DNA of 64,000 nt from Superficieibacter sp. 1612_C1 (lineage in GTDB: Bacteria > Pseudomonadota > Gammaproteobacteria > Enterobacterales > Enterobacteriaceae). How positions within the stretch are numbered: the first letter of the stretch is position 1; each line of letters starts with the position of its first letter. Both the position numbers and the translations under genes were made by a program. Under the pieces are notes generated by a model. It was not told the origin of the DNA and did not search any database. It worked only from the letters and a program-made list of their open reading frames with translations. Positions 27,054 through 36,940 of this stretch are shown here, in pieces. The stretch is taken from contig NZ_JADGMI010000001.1 of assembly GCF_015234305.1 (NCBI RefSeq), positions 1,116,001 through 1,180,000 of the forward strand, written 5' to 3'.

Positions 27054-27929
27054 CTATGGCTGCGCCTTAGGTAATGTCTCTTTCACCATCTCAATGAAGG
27101 CCTCCAGCGATCGCGTCATTCCGCCGCGACGCCATACCAGCCAGGTGGTCAGCCAGCGCCAGTTTTCTGCCAGCGGCCAGGCGGCTACCTGATGACTCCC
27201 CGGCATGGTCTCCAGCATTGAACGCGGGATCAACGCCAGGCCCGCGCCGGCAATTACGCAGGCCAGCATCCCGTGGTAGGACTCCATCTCATGTATTCTG
27301 CCCGGCGTGGCCTGGTCGGCGTGAAACCAGTTCTCAAAATGTCGCCGGTACGAACAGTTAGCGCGGAAGGCGTAAATATTGACGCCGTTAACGTCTCTGG
27401 CACGCGCGATGGGGGCGTGCCCGTCGGGGGCGACAATCATCATCTCTTCCTGATAAACCGGCATCCCCTCCAGCGCCGGGTGAGCGACAGGTCCATCCAC
27501 AAATGCCGCGCTCAGTATGCCCGCCAGTACGCCATCAAGCATGGTTCCTGAGGGACCGGTCGCCAGATCAAACTGGATTTTCGGGTAACGTTGAGTGTAC
27601 TGCGCAAGCGTGGCCGGAATGCGCACGGCGGCGGTGCTCTCCAGCGAACCCAGCGAGAACAAGCCCTGCGGCTCATCACCGGCGATCACCCGGCGCGCCT
27701 CGTCCACCAGGGCGAGAATTTGCTGGCTGTAGCGCAAAAAATTGTGTCCGGCGGGAGAAAGACGCAAACGCTGATTTTCACGAATGAACAGCTCGACGCC
27801 AAGATCGGCCTCCAGCTGGCGAATGCGGGTTGTCAGGTTTGACGGTACTCGATGCACCTGCTGTGCCGCCTGAGTAATGCTGCCTGTCCGGGCGACCGCA
27901 TTAAACATTTCAAGCTGGGTTAAATCCAT
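27054..27929 (-). CDS. ptrR: LysR-family regulator PtrR (YneJ)
   Basis: LysR regulator of 291 residues with an N-terminal winged helix (about 1-60, [24 protein letters not shown]) and a periplasmic-binding-like effector domain. It matches recalled E. coli YneJ/PtrR over most of its length. PtrR controls the putrescine/GABA gene sad, which diverges from it here across about 105 bp as in E. coli. ATG start agrees with the homologue. Confidence 0.93.
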   Translation of the reverse strand: MDLTQLEMFNAVARTGSITQAAQQVHRVPSNLTTRIRQLEADLGVELFIRENQRLRLSPAGHNFLRYSQQILALVDEARRVIAGDEPQGLFSLGSLESTAAVRIPATLAQYTQRYPKIQFDLATGPSGTMLDGVLAGILSAAFVDGPVAHPALEGMPVYQEEMMIVAPDGHAPIARARDVNGVNIYAFRANCSYRRHFENWFHADQATPGRIHEMESYHGMLACVIAGAGLALIPRSMLETMPGSHQVAAWPLAENWRWLTTWLVWRRGGMTRSLEAFIEMVKETLPKAQP

Positions 27930-28034
27930 AGCTTTCTCGTTTTATGAATGAGATGGTCAGTATTATTCATTTTTCAGGAATGGGTGAGTGTAGCAGAATA
28001 GGAGCCTGTAAAGACATCGCTAAGAGAGAATCGT

Positions 28035-29420
28035 ATGACCTCACCTATAAATGAAGCTGTTTCTGTTAATCCGGCCAACGGGCACACCATGATTTCTCTG
28101 CCGTGGGCAACGCGCGAGGAGGTAGAGAAGGCCATTGAGCAGGCATCGCAAGGCTACCGTCAGTGGCGCAGCTATAGCGTTAACGATCGGGCGGCAAAAC
28201 TGCGCGAGCTGGGTGCTGCTCTGCGTGGACGAGGCGAAGAGATGGCGCAGTCGATCTGCCGTGAAATGGGCAAACCGATTGTGCAGGCACGCGCTGAGGT
28301 GAACAAATCAGCCGATTTGTGTGACTGGTACGCTGAGCACGGCCCGGCGATGCTGGACACTGAATCAACGCAGGTTGCTGGCGGTCAGGCGGTCATCGAA
28401 TACCGTCCACTGGGGCCGGTGCTGGCGGTAATGCCGTGGAACTTCCCCCTCTGGCAGGTGCTGCGTGGCGCGGTGCCGATCCTGCTGGCGGGCAACAGCT
28501 ATCTGTTAAAACACGCCCCCAACGTGCCGGGTTGTGCAGCGCTCATTCAACACGTCTTTAATGATGCTGGCATCGCGCCGGGGGTGTTTGGCTGGATCAA
28601 TGCAACCAATGACGGCGTGACGCAGGCGATTAACGATCCGCGTATTGCCGCCGTCACCGTCACCGGCAGCGTGCGCGCAGGCAAAGCAATTGGCGCTCAG
28701 GCAGGGGCGGCGCTGAAAAAATGCGTGCTTGAGCTCGGCGGCTCGGACCCGTTTATTGTCCTCAATGATGCCGATCTGGATCTGGCGGTGCGTGCCGCGG
28801 TTGCCGGGCGCTATCAGAATACCGGGCAGGTCTGCGCGGCGGCAAAGCGTTTTATCGTTGAAGCGGGCATTGCCCGGGAATTTAGCGACCGCTTTGTGGC
28901 GGCGGTTGCGCAACTTAAAATGGGCGATCCCACGCTGGAGCATACCGATCTCGGCCCGATGGCGCGTTTTGATCTGCGTGATGAGCTACATCAGCAGGTA
29001 CTGAAGACGCTGGAGCAGGGCGCAACCTTATTACTGGGCGGCGAAAAAGTGGCGGGCGAAGGTAACTATTATCCGGCAACGGTGCTGGGTGACGTAACCG
29101 CTAATATGACCGCATTTCGGGAAGAGCTGTTCGGCCCGGTGGCTGCCATCACCGTCGCTCGCGATGCAGAACACGCGCTGGCGCTGGCCAACGATAGCGA
29201 GTTTGGTCTCTCCGCTACCGTTATGACGGGCAGTGAAGAAAAAGCGCACTATTTTGCTGAGCGTCTGGAGTGTGGCGGCGTGTTCATTAATGGCTTTAGT
29301 GCCAGTGACGCACGGGTGGCCTTCGGCGGCGTGAAGAAAAGCGGGTTTGGCCGTGAACTGTCGCACTTCGGTCTGCGGGAATTCTGTAACATTCAGACCG
29401 TGTGGAAAGATCGCCGCTAG
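28035..29420 (+). CDS. sad: NAD-dependent succinate semialdehyde dehydrogenase Sad
   Basis: Aldehyde dehydrogenase of 461 residues (E. coli Sad/YneI: 462) that oxidises succinate semialdehyde from GABA and putrescine breakdown to succinate. PWNFP at 134-138, general base E233 in LELGGSDPF and nucleophile C267 in NTGQVCAAAKR are present. ATG follows AGAGAG. Divergent ptrR is the likely regulator. In E. coli glsB follows; here a chemoreceptor gene lies in between. Confidence 0.95.
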   Translation: MTSPINEAVSVNPANGHTMISLPWATREEVEKAIEQASQGYRQWRSYSVNDRAAKLRELGAALRGRGEEMAQSICREMGKPIVQARAEVNKSADLCDWYAEHGPAMLDTESTQVAGGQAVIEYRPLGPVLAVMPWNFPLWQVLRGAVPILLAGNSYLLKHAPNVPGCAALIQHVFNDAGIAPGVFGWINATNDGVTQAINDPRIAAVTVTGSVRAGKAIGAQAGAALKKCVLELGGSDPFIVLNDADLDLAVRAAVAGRYQNTGQVCAAAKRFIVEAGIAREFSDRFVAAVAQLKMGDPTLEHTDLGPMARFDLRDELHQQVLKTLEQGATLLLGGEKVAGEGNYYPATVLGDVTANMTAFREELFGPVAAITVARDAEHALALANDSEFGLSATVMTGSEEKAHYFAERLECGGVFINGFSASDARVAFGGVKKSGFGRELSHFGLREFCNIQTVWKDRR

Positions 29421-29489
29421 TTCTGTCACACTGCTGTCATGGCATTGTCATTTTCATCTCCTACACTCGCGCGTAACTTGTTGTTATAG

Positions 29490-31088
29490 ATGAAAATTAT
29501 GAACTTAACTCAAATTCTCCGCCGCCGTGTACCACGTGTTATCCCCCGTCAGTTTGGTTTACTGGCGGGAATTCTTTGTATCATCGGCCTTTTTTCCGCG
29601 CTGCAAATCTCGTCTTCGCTGTTATTGTCGCATTCGCTGCAAAACGCGCGGCAGAATGAACAGCGTAATCAGCAAACGCATCTCCAGCAGGTCAAAGTCG
29701 ATGAGGCCCGGGTAGCGTTGTTGACGGCCAGCGATTTACTTAACCGGGCTGGCGTCTGGTTTATGCAGGATCGTGATACCGGCTCGGTAGGGAGCTGGAA
29801 CGGCTTGCTTGATGACGCGCAGAACGCGCTGGCACACTCACAGAAAGCCTGGCAAGCGTGGCAGGCACTCAATCCTCCCGGTGATGACGCTCTCATCAAT
29901 AGTTACCAGCTATTTTATAGCGCCATTAAAGAGCAGGCCGATGCGCTGGGGAAAACCCAGTCTATTGATGCCTTCTTTGCCGTACCGGTGCAGGCATTTC
30001 AGGCTGATTTTAACGATAACTATGCCCGCTTTCAGCAGGCCAGTGAGCAACGCGCCGGGGAGGGACGTCAGGCGTTAATGACCAGTCTGGCGTCACTGCA
30101 AACGCTTTTTCTGCTCGCCCCGGCCTTGCTGTTGATTATTGCGGTGGTGGTCTGGACCGGGATGTCGCGCTGGGTAATTGTGCCGCTGCGACGACTGATT
30201 GCTCATATCAATCGTCTGGCGGCGGGCGATCTCTCCGCACCGCTGCCGCCGGTGCGTCGATTTAACCGGGAGATTAGCCAGCTCAGCCAGAGTATTGGCG
30301 AAATGCAAACAGGGCTTCAGCAACTGGTGATACAGGTCAATGATGCCACTGCTTCAATGGTGGGCAATATTCATCGCCTGGCGGAGGGAAATCAGGCGCT
30401 TTATCAGCAGTCGGTGAAACAGACGCGCGAACTGGATGATGTCACCACCCACATTGCCACGCTTGAATCACACGTCGAGGGCAATACCGGCTACGCACAG
30501 CAGGCAAGTCAGCGAGCAGACGAGGCGCGTCAGGTGGCGGCGGGCGGTGACCGGATGATGGAAACGGTCAATCAGTCGATGCGGGAAATCGTCGAGCGAT
30601 CCGCCGAGATGCGTGGCATCGTGGCGATGATCGATAATGTCGCCTTCCAGACCAATATCCTGGCGCTCAATGCGGCCATTGAAGCGGCACACGCCGGTGA
30701 GCAGGGGCGTGGCTTCGCTGTAGTAGCAAAAGAGGTTGGCCTGCTGGCGCGCAAAAGCAGTCATTCCACGCAGACCATCCAGCAATTGATTAATCATTCT
30801 CTTCAGGGGATTGAAGATGGATCAAAAGCGGTGACCCGGCTCGAAGATAATCTTCAGCAGGTCACGGGACTGGTAGGCAAACTCAGTAGTCTGTTGAGCG
30901 ATATTTCGGATGCCACGCTGAGCCAGGGAGAGAGTATTCACCAGATGACCCGTCAGCTGCATGCCCTTAACCTCGTCGCGCGACAGACCGGCGATCTGGT
31001 CACTCACGCCTCGCAGGCCTCTCAGCAATTACAGGATGATTCACAGCAGCTCACGCTGGCGGTAACGCGTTTTCGGCTTCCTGCCTGA
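29490..31088 (+). CDS. Methyl-accepting chemotaxis protein
   Basis: Chemoreceptor of 532 residues. Membrane helix 1 (about 24-45), a periplasmic four-helix ligand domain (about 46-205), helix 2 (about 206-228), HAMP (about 229-282) and a cytoplasmic signalling domain follow in order. The hairpin tip [31 protein letters not shown] is fully conserved. It lacks the C-terminal NWETF-type CheR/CheB tether and ends RFRLPA, so it resembles low-abundance receptors such as Trg or Tap. Its position between sad and glsB hints at a ligand related to glutamate, GABA or putrescine (inference). Confidence 0.9.
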   Translation: MKIMNLTQILRRRVPRVIPRQFGLLAGILCIIGLFSALQISSSLLLSHSLQNARQNEQRNQQTHLQQVKVDEARVALLTASDLLNRAGVWFMQDRDTGSVGSWNGLLDDAQNALAHSQKAWQAWQALNPPGDDALINSYQLFYSAIKEQADALGKTQSIDAFFAVPVQAFQADFNDNYARFQQASEQRAGEGRQALMTSLASLQTLFLLAPALLLIIAVVVWTGMSRWVIVPLRRLIAHINRLAAGDLSAPLPPVRRFNREISQLSQSIGEMQTGLQQLVIQVNDATASMVGNIHRLAEGNQALYQQSVKQTRELDDVTTHIATLESHVEGNTGYAQQASQRADEARQVAAGGDRMMETVNQSMREIVERSAEMRGIVAMIDNVAFQTNILALNAAIEAAHAGEQGRGFAVVAKEVGLLARKSSHSTQTIQQLINHSLQGIEDGSKAVTRLEDNLQQVTGLVGKLSSLLSDISDATLSQGESIHQMTRQLHALNLVARQTGDLVTHASQASQQLQDDSQQLTLAVTRFRLPA

Positions 31089-31135
31089 CCTGTTATACTC
31101 GCAGGCCGAAAATGGCCTGTGACAAGGAGCAACAG

Positions 31136-32062
31136 GTGGCAAAGGTCATCACAACGACGTTACTTGAATCCATTCTGGCCGACGTCAGACCGTTGATCGG
31201 TCAGGGCAAGGTGGCGGATTATATTCCGGCACTGGCTGCTGTTAACCCGCACAAACTGGGTATAGCGATCAGCACCGTTGATGGTCAGCATTTTGCCGCC
31301 GGCGATGCCAGTGAACGGTTCTCGATTCAGTCTATCTCTAAAGTGCTCAGTCTGATTGTGGCGATGAATCACTATCCTGAAGACGACATCTGGCAGCGCG
31401 TGGGTAAAGATCCCTCCGGACAACCGTTCAATTCGCTGGTGCAGCTGGAGCTTGAGCAGGGGAAACCGCGTAATCCGTTCATTAATGCCGGAGCCCTGGT
31501 GGTGTGCGATATGCTACAAAGCCGTCTGAGCGCACCGCGACAGCGGATGCTGGAAATTGTCCGTCAACTCAGCGGCGCGGCAGATATCAGCTATGACAGC
31601 GTGGTCGCACGTTCTGAGTTTGAGCATTCCGCCCGTAACGCGGCGATTGCCTGGCTAATGAAGTCTTTTGGCAACTTTGATAATGATGTTCCGACCGTGC
31701 TGCAAAACTATTTCCATTACTGCGCACTGAAAATGAGTTGCGTGGAGCTGGCGCGAACCTTTTTGTTCCTCGCGGATAAGGGAAGGGCACCGCACCTGAG
31801 TGAGCCGGTGATCACCCCGCTCCAGTCGCGGCAGGTTAACGCCCTGATGGCGACCAGCGGCATGTACCAGAGCTCTGGCGAATTTGCCTGGCGCGTGGGA
31901 CTGCCTGCAAAATCAGGTGTCGGTGGCGGTATTGTGGCTATTGTGCCTCATGAGATGGCGATTGCCGTCTGGAGTCCGGAGCTGGATAGCACCGGTAATT
32001 CGGTCGCTGGTGTGGCAGCTCTGGAAAAGCTGACGCAGCAGCCCGGACATTCGGTATTTTAA
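31136..32062 (+). CDS. glsB: Glutaminase GlsB
   Basis: Serine-dependent beta-lactamase-fold glutaminase of 308 residues, the E. coli YneH/GlsB length, converting glutamine to glutamate and ammonia. The S-I-S-K catalytic tetrad lies in [12 protein letters not shown], and [13 protein letters not shown] and [10 protein letters not shown] are family blocks. The start is GTG at 31136, preceded by AAGGAG at 7 bp; an ATG at 31112 would overlap that ribosome site. It overlaps yneG by one base. Confidence 0.95.
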   Translation: MAKVITTTLLESILADVRPLIGQGKVADYIPALAAVNPHKLGIAISTVDGQHFAAGDASERFSIQSISKVLSLIVAMNHYPEDDIWQRVGKDPSGQPFNSLVQLELEQGKPRNPFINAGALVVCDMLQSRLSAPRQRMLEIVRQLSGAADISYDSVVARSEFEHSARNAAIAWLMKSFGNFDNDVPTVLQNYFHYCALKMSCVELARTFLFLADKGRAPHLSEPVITPLQSRQVNALMATSGMYQSSGEFAWRVGLPAKSGVGGGIVAIVPHEMAIAVWSPELDSTGNSVAGVAALEKLTQQPGHSVF

Positions 32063-32424
32063 TGGATCGTTTTGATACGCTTTTTGCACGCCTGGCACGT
32101 TCAACCTTTCGCTCCCGCTTTCGCCTGGGTCAGAAGGAGCGGCAATACTGTCTCGATAAAGGGGCGGAAAAGGTCAGTGAGCACGCAGCTGACTTCGTCG
32201 CCCGTCGGCTGGCTCCTGCCGAGCCGCTAAATGATGGCAAACAGACCCCCATGCGCGGACATCCCGTCTTTATCGCGCAGCATGCGACCGCGACCTGCTG
32301 TCGCGGCTGTCTGGAAAAATGGCATAACATCCCTCAGCATCAGGCGCTTTCTGATGAGCAGCAGGCCTACATTGTGCAGGTCATTTTCCACTGGCTTGTG
32401 ATCCAGATGAATCCGCCTCGTTAG
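32062..32424 (+). CDS. yneG: DUF4186 protein YneG
   Basis: Small cytoplasmic protein of 120 residues matching E. coli YneG. RSRFRLGQKE, LNDGKQTPMRGHPVFIAQHATATCC-RGC-L-KWH holds a CC-x2-C-x3-H cluster that could bind zinc. Translationally coupled to glsB (ATG shares the A of the TAA stop). Function unknown; the constant pairing with glsB suggests a linked role. Confidence 0.9.
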   Translation: MDRFDTLFARLARSTFRSRFRLGQKERQYCLDKGAEKVSEHAADFVARRLAPAEPLNDGKQTPMRGHPVFIAQHATATCCRGCLEKWHNIPQHQALSDEQQAYIVQVIFHWLVIQMNPPR

Positions 32425-32545
32425 CATTAATAAATGCTATTGTTTAAAAGAGGTTAGCCAGACGCTAAGAATTTCCTAATATCGCTTGATACCGGCTTTT
32501 ATCGTCAATAAGATAAGTCTGCATATGCAGCGGAAAAATCGTGTC

Positions 32546-33601
32546 ATGAACGAATCTGACAAGCTACTAAAGAATGAGCGGGTTAACGGAGCCAGATTTG
32601 TCAGACGCATGTATCTGATGCGCACGCTCGGCACGCTGCTCTGCTTTTTTCCGGTTCTCTCCGTTCTGGTCGAGCTTGACCGTCCTCTCTGGCTGCTGGT
32701 TTTACTGGCGGTCAATGCGTTTATCTGGCCGATGGTGGCCTATCTTCGTGCTAAAAACGCATCTCTGCCGCTGGATAAAGAACATCACAACCTTATTTTT
32801 GACGCTGCGGCGGGCGGTTTCTGGATCGCCATGATGGCAGTGAATCTTCTGCCGTCGGTGGTGATTGCGACGATTTTGATGTCCGATCGGGTTTCTGCGG
32901 GTGGCTTTCCGTTATTGCGTAAAGGCGCGGCGGTGATGCTCGGCGCGTTTGCTATTACCTGGCTGGCGCTGGGGTTTCCTTTTGCGCCTGTCGTCTCACA
33001 AAAAACGCTGTACGCCACTCTGCCGTTAATCGCTATTTATGTGTTTGCGCTCAGCGTGCTGACTAATTCCATTGCCCGCAAGCTGCGTAAAAACAGTCGT
33101 GAACTGGAGCGGATTGCGATGATGGATCCGCTGCTGGATATTGCTAATCGTCGATTGCTGGAGCGGCGGATTGAGTTTGAGCTGATCAAACTGCGTCACA
33201 ATAGCCATAGCTCGGCCTTAATGTTTATTGATATCGACAACTTTAAAGAGGTTAACGATCGCTACGGGCATAAAGTCGGTGATTCTCTTTTAGTGACAGT
33301 GTCACAAATATTGCATGTCGCGACTCGTAAAACGGATACGCCAGCGCGTCTGGGCGGCGATGAGTTCGTGATCCTGCTGCCGGAGACGGTGGATGACGAG
33401 GCAAAAAATATCGCCAGGCGAATTATGGAAGCGGTGTCGGTGATGACGGTTTTGCCTGATAACACACTCTCTCTGACGCTCAGTATCGGTATTGCGCGGG
33501 CAACAAAGGAGATGATTTCCTCTACCGACTGGCTCAAGGCTGCCGATGACGCGCTCTATCAGGCCAAACGTGAAGGAAAAAATCGTATCTATGCACACTG
33601 A
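32546..33601 (+). CDS. MASE2-domain diguanylate cyclase
   Basis: Membrane diguanylate cyclase of 351 residues from this start. An N-terminal MASE2 sensor (about 8-165, several helices) resembles AdrA/DgcC, and a C-terminal GGDEF domain (about 185-350) follows. RLGGDEFVILLPE is the intact active site, and RKTD five residues before it is an allosteric RxxD I-site, so it should make c-di-GMP with product inhibition. E. coli has dgcF here, but with a different N-terminus. Start is uncertain: ATG 32525 and a TTG at 32486 are also in frame, none with a strong ribosome site. A matS site lies inside at 33293. Confidence 0.87.
   Translation: MNESDKLLKNERVNGARFVRRMYLMRTLGTLLCFFPVLSVLVELDRPLWLLVLLAVNAFIWPMVAYLRAKNASLPLDKEHHNLIFDAAAGGFWIAMMAVNLLPSVVIATILMSDRVSAGGFPLLRKGAAVMLGAFAITWLALGFPFAPVVSQKTLYATLPLIAIYVFALSVLTNSIARKLRKNSRELERIAMMDPLLDIANRRLLERRIEFELIKLRHNSHSSALMFIDIDNFKEVNDRYGHKVGDSLLVTVSQILHVATRKTDTPARLGGDEFVILLPETVDDEAKNIARRIMEAVSVMTVLPDNTLSLTLSIGIARATKEMISSTDWLKAADDALYQAKREGKNRIYAH
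33293..33305. other. matS site (MatP binding), within the MASE2 diguanylate cyclase gene
   Basis: GTGACAGTGTCAC fits GTGACRNYGTCAC at all positions; about 23 kb from the site at 10215 and 13 kb from dif. Confidence 0.87.
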
Positions 33602-33653
33602 TGAAGTCGCTGCGCTGGCATAGACTGAAGTATCAATAATAAAAGGAGATGCA

Positions 33654-34622
33654 ATGAAGAGTCCGGCCATACCTGTGAACGAACCGCAACGCCTTGCCTC
33701 GCTACATGAGTCAGGGATCCTTGAATCCGGCGATCCGCAGCGCTTTGACCGTCTGACCCGTCTTGCAAAGCGCCTGTTTGATATTCCCGTCGCGCTGGTT
33801 ACGCTGGTGGATGAAGACGTATTGATTTTCAAATCCCATGACGGCATCGATATCACCACCTTACCGCGCAATATTTCATTTTGTGGGCATGCCATCTTCA
33901 GCGAATCGCCGCTGGTGGTAACGGACGCCACTCAGGATGAGCGTTTTGCCGATAATCCGCTGGTGGAAGGGGATGCGCACGTGCGTTTTTACGCCGGGTA
34001 CCCGCTGCGCCTGCCTGATGGCGCGGTGGCGGGGGCCTTTTGTCTGGTAGACCGCCAGCCCAGGACCTTCAGCCCCAGCGATCTCGAGATGCTCAAAGAT
34101 TTGGCGGCCATTGTTGAGGGCGAATTTGCCGCAATTAATGCGGCCACCACCGACGAACTGACCGGGCTGTTTAATCGCCGTGGTTTTAATAACCTGGCAA
34201 ACTATGCGATTCGTTCTGCCGCCCGGCGCGCGGTGCCGCTGACGCTTGGCTGGCTCGATCTCGACGGTTTTAAGAAAATCAACGATCGCTGGGGCCATGC
34301 GGAAGGGGATGCGGCACTGAAAACCATGGCGATGCTACTGAAGAATTCATTCCGCGATACCGATCTGACCGTGCGTTATAGCGGTGATGAGTTTGCCATT
34401 CTCTTTTCTGACACCGACGAAAATGGTGCCTGGATTGCGATGCAGCATCTGGTTGAAGAGGCGGAAGCCTTTAACCAAACGTCCGGCAAACCCTGGAAGC
34501 TTGCCTTTTCATGGGGTGTCACCGAATTTGACCAGAATGGCTCAACCCTTCAGGAATGGCTGAAAGCGGCCGATCAAAAGATGTATACCATGAAAAATAA
34601 GCAAGAAGACAAAGGTCGTTAA
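33654..34622 (+). CDS. GAF-GGDEF diguanylate cyclase-like protein
   Basis: Soluble protein of 322 residues: GAF domain about 25-160 (LPRNISFCGHAIFSESPLVV is the heme/chromophore-like GAF block seen in YeaP/DgcP relatives) and GGDEF domain about 165-315. The signature is RYSGDEFAIL, i.e. SGDEF instead of GGDEF, with RDTD as I-site five residues before. SGDEF variants can be active but are less common. AAGGAG precedes the ATG. It follows another diguanylate cyclase by 52 bp, possibly one operon. Confidence 0.88.
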   Translation: MKSPAIPVNEPQRLASLHESGILESGDPQRFDRLTRLAKRLFDIPVALVTLVDEDVLIFKSHDGIDITTLPRNISFCGHAIFSESPLVVTDATQDERFADNPLVEGDAHVRFYAGYPLRLPDGAVAGAFCLVDRQPRTFSPSDLEMLKDLAAIVEGEFAAINAATTDELTGLFNRRGFNNLANYAIRSAARRAVPLTLGWLDLDGFKKINDRWGHAEGDAALKTMAMLLKNSFRDTDLTVRYSGDEFAILFSDTDENGAWIAMQHLVEEAEAFNQTSGKPWKLAFSWGVTEFDQNGSTLQEWLKAADQKMYTMKNKQEDKGR

Positions 34623-34704
34623 CATCATAAAATCCTATGAGAGAAAGACTTGTGTTGTGAGTTTGTTAAAATAATAGTGATGTGGTCATTTACAAGGAGC
34701 ATGT

Positions 34705-35232
34705 ATGGCTACATCAATTTCACTGCGCACCTTTTCACGTAACGATATCCTGCATCATCTCGATGCCCTCACCGATATTCTTGAGAACTGCATTAATGGC
34801 GGGGCTTCTGTCAGTTTTATGCTTCCCTGCCAGCCGGAAGCGCTGCGAGCCTGGTGGATCACGATTGCTGATAGTGTCGCGGCACAAGAACGACTTCTGC
34901 TGGCGGCGCTCAATGAAAATCAACAACTCGTCGGTACTGTTCAACTTATTCTGGATCAACCTGAGAACCAGCCGCATCGTGCTGACGTTGCTAAGTTGCT
35001 GGTTCACGAGCGAGCGCGGCGATTAGGTATCGCCGGGCGGCTCATGTCAGCGCTTGAAGCGCTGGCTCGGGAACATCATAAAACGTTGCTGGTACTCGAT
35101 ACCGCCACCGGAAGCGGAGCTGAAACATTTTACCGGCGCAACGGCTGGATCAAAGTGGGTGAAATTCCTGACTATGCTCTGATGCCAGATGGCGCGCTGA
35201 CGGCCACTAGCGTGTTTTATAAGCAGATGTAA
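34705..35232 (+). CDS. GNAT-family N-acetyltransferase
   Basis: Cytoplasmic acetyltransferase of 175 residues. The acetyl-CoA loop R-R-x-G-x-A is in HERARRLGIAGRLM (about 101-114), followed by LDTATGSGAETFYRRNGW typical of motif B. Small-molecule substrate unknown. ACAAGGAGC lies before the ATG. It stands between a GGDEF gene and uxaB, with its own short upstream region. Confidence 0.88.
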   Translation: MATSISLRTFSRNDILHHLDALTDILENCINGGASVSFMLPCQPEALRAWWITIADSVAAQERLLLAALNENQQLVGTVQLILDQPENQPHRADVAKLLVHERARRLGIAGRLMSALEALAREHHKTLLVLDTATGSGAETFYRRNGWIKVGEIPDYALMPDGALTATSVFYKQM

Positions 35233-35298
35233 TTTATTTTTACTATAGCGTCACGATTTGATCAAAACGGGGTTTTATTGGTTTTAAAGTCTGTTAAG

Positions 35299-35312
35299 TT
35301 ATTGGACCAATT
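35299..35312. promoter_or_regulatory. Candidate ExuR operator upstream of uxaB
   Basis: TTATTGGACCAATT contains the palindrome ATTGG-A-CCAAT, close to the ExuR/UxuR operator core TTGGTNNACCAA. It lies about 40 bp before uxaB, which ExuR represses in E. coli. Confidence 0.5.
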
Positions 35313-35350
35313 CCTGTGAGTTGTATGATTAATTAAAAAAGGACCCTATC

Positions 35351-36802
35351 GTGAAAACGCTGAACCGCCGTGATTTCCCTGGAGCAAACTATCCTGAACG
35401 TATCATTCAGTTTGGTGAAGGCAACTTCCTGCGCGCCTTCATTGACTGGCAGGTGGATCTGTTGAATGAAAACACCGACCTCAATGCCGGTGTGGTGATT
35501 GTCCGTCCGATTAAAAGTGATTTCCCGCCGTCATTAAGCACTCAGGATGGTTTGTATACCACTATCATTCGTGGACTCAATGAGCAGGGCGAGGCGGTCA
35601 GCGATGCGCGTTTGATTCGTTCGGTCAATCGCGAAATCAGCGTTTATGCACAATACGATGAGTTTCTCAAACTGGCTCACAACCCGGAAATGCGCTTTGT
35701 CTTCTCGAACACCACCGAAGCGGGCATTAGCTATCATGCTGGCGATAAGTTTGATGATGCGCCTGCGGTGAGCTATCCGGCAAAACTGACGCGCCTGCTT
35801 TTTGAACGCTTCAGCCATTTCAACGGCGCAGCGGACAAAGGCTGGATCATTATTCCTTGCGAATTGATTGACTATAATGGCGAAGCATTGCAGGAACTGG
35901 TGCTGCGCTATGCGCAGGAGTGGGCGCTCCCTGCTGAATTCACCACCTGGCTGAACGAAGCTAATGCCTTCTGCTCCACGCTGGTCGACCGTATTGTTAC
36001 CGGTTATCCGCGTGATGAAGTTGCACAGCTTGAAGCTGATTTAGGCTACAAAGATGGATTCCTGGACACCGCAGAGCATTTCTATCTGTTTGTGATCCAG
36101 GGGCCAAAATCACTGGCGTCCGAACTGCGTCTGGATAAATATCCGCTTAACGTCCTTATCGTTGACGACATCAAACCGTACAAAGAGCGCAAAGTGGCGA
36201 TCCTGAACGGTGCGCATACCGCGCTGGTTCCGGTCGCCTGGCAAGCGGGTCTGGATACGGTTGGTGAGGCGATGAACGATCGCGACATCTGCGCGTTTGT
36301 CGAGAAAGCGATTTATGAAGAAATCATCCCGGTGCTTGACCTGCCGCGCGATGAACTGGAATCTTTCGCCAGCGCGGTAACAGGGCGTTTTCGCAACCCG
36401 TATATCAAGCACCAGCTCCTGTCTATTGCGCTAAATGGCATGACCAAATACCGCACGCGCATTCTGCCGCAGCTGCTGGCAGGGCAGAACACCTCTGGTA
36501 AATTACCGGCCCGTCTGACGTTTGCGCTGGCGGCATTGATTGCGTTTTATCGCGGGGAACGCAACGGTGAGACCTATCCGGTACAGGATGATGCGCACTG
36601 GCTGGAGTCCTATCAACAGCTGTGGGCGAAGCATCGCGACCAACAAATCACCACGTCCGAGTTGGTTACCACCGTTCTCAGCGTCAGCGAGCACTGGGAG
36701 CAGGATCTGACCCAGGTTCCGGGACTGGTAGAGCAGGTGACCGCGGATCTGGATGCTATTTTGTCCAAAGGAATGCGCGAAGCCGTAAAACCGCTTTGCT
36801 AA
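35351..36802 (+). CDS. uxaB: Tagaturonate reductase (altronate oxidoreductase) UxaB
   Basis: NADH-dependent reductase of 483 residues, the E. coli length, that converts D-tagaturonate to D-altronate in galacturonate breakdown. [26 protein letters not shown] at the N-terminus and the K-x4-N-x2-H catalytic pattern in [17 protein letters not shown] are intact. Same superfamily as YdfI at the window start. AAAAAGGA precedes the start. A terminator and a Tus Ter site follow. Confidence 0.97.
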   Translation: MKTLNRRDFPGANYPERIIQFGEGNFLRAFIDWQVDLLNENTDLNAGVVIVRPIKSDFPPSLSTQDGLYTTIIRGLNEQGEAVSDARLIRSVNREISVYAQYDEFLKLAHNPEMRFVFSNTTEAGISYHAGDKFDDAPAVSYPAKLTRLLFERFSHFNGAADKGWIIIPCELIDYNGEALQELVLRYAQEWALPAEFTTWLNEANAFCSTLVDRIVTGYPRDEVAQLEADLGYKDGFLDTAEHFYLFVIQGPKSLASELRLDKYPLNVLIVDDIKPYKERKVAILNGAHTALVPVAWQAGLDTVGEAMNDRDICAFVEKAIYEEIIPVLDLPRDELESFASAVTGRFRNPYIKHQLLSIALNGMTKYRTRILPQLLAGQNTSGKLPARLTFALAALIAFYRGERNGETYPVQDDAHWLESYQQLWAKHRDQQITTSELVTTVLSVSEHWEQDLTQVPGLVEQVTADLDAILSKGMREAVKPLC

Positions 36803-36808
36803 ATAATC

Positions 36809-36832
36809 AGCCCGGCTTTTAGCCGGGTTTAT
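36809..36832 (+). terminator. Intrinsic terminator of uxaB
   Basis: CCCGGCT / AGCCGGG stem (36811-36827) with a TTT loop and a short T-rich tail, 8 bp after the stop. Confidence 0.88.
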
Positions 36833-36840
36833 TAGTGGTT

Positions 36841-36863
36841 TAATTAGTTACAACATACACTTT
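36841..36863 (-). other. Tus-binding replication terminator (Ter) site, TerC-like
   Basis: On the minus strand the site reads AAAGTG then TATGTTGTAACTAA then TTA. Its 15-base core GTATGTTGTAACTAA is identical to E. coli TerA/TerB, with the key G at position 6. The non-permissive end faces higher coordinates, so forks moving left from dif are stopped and forks moving right towards dif pass. In E. coli TerC also lies beside uxaB (recalled). Confidence 0.9.
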
Positions 36864-36940
36864 CTTTATATGTAGTCTAACAGCACTAACGCTTTACCTT
36901 GAAACGGCCTTACACCGTCCAAAAGGCGACCGCCTGTAAT

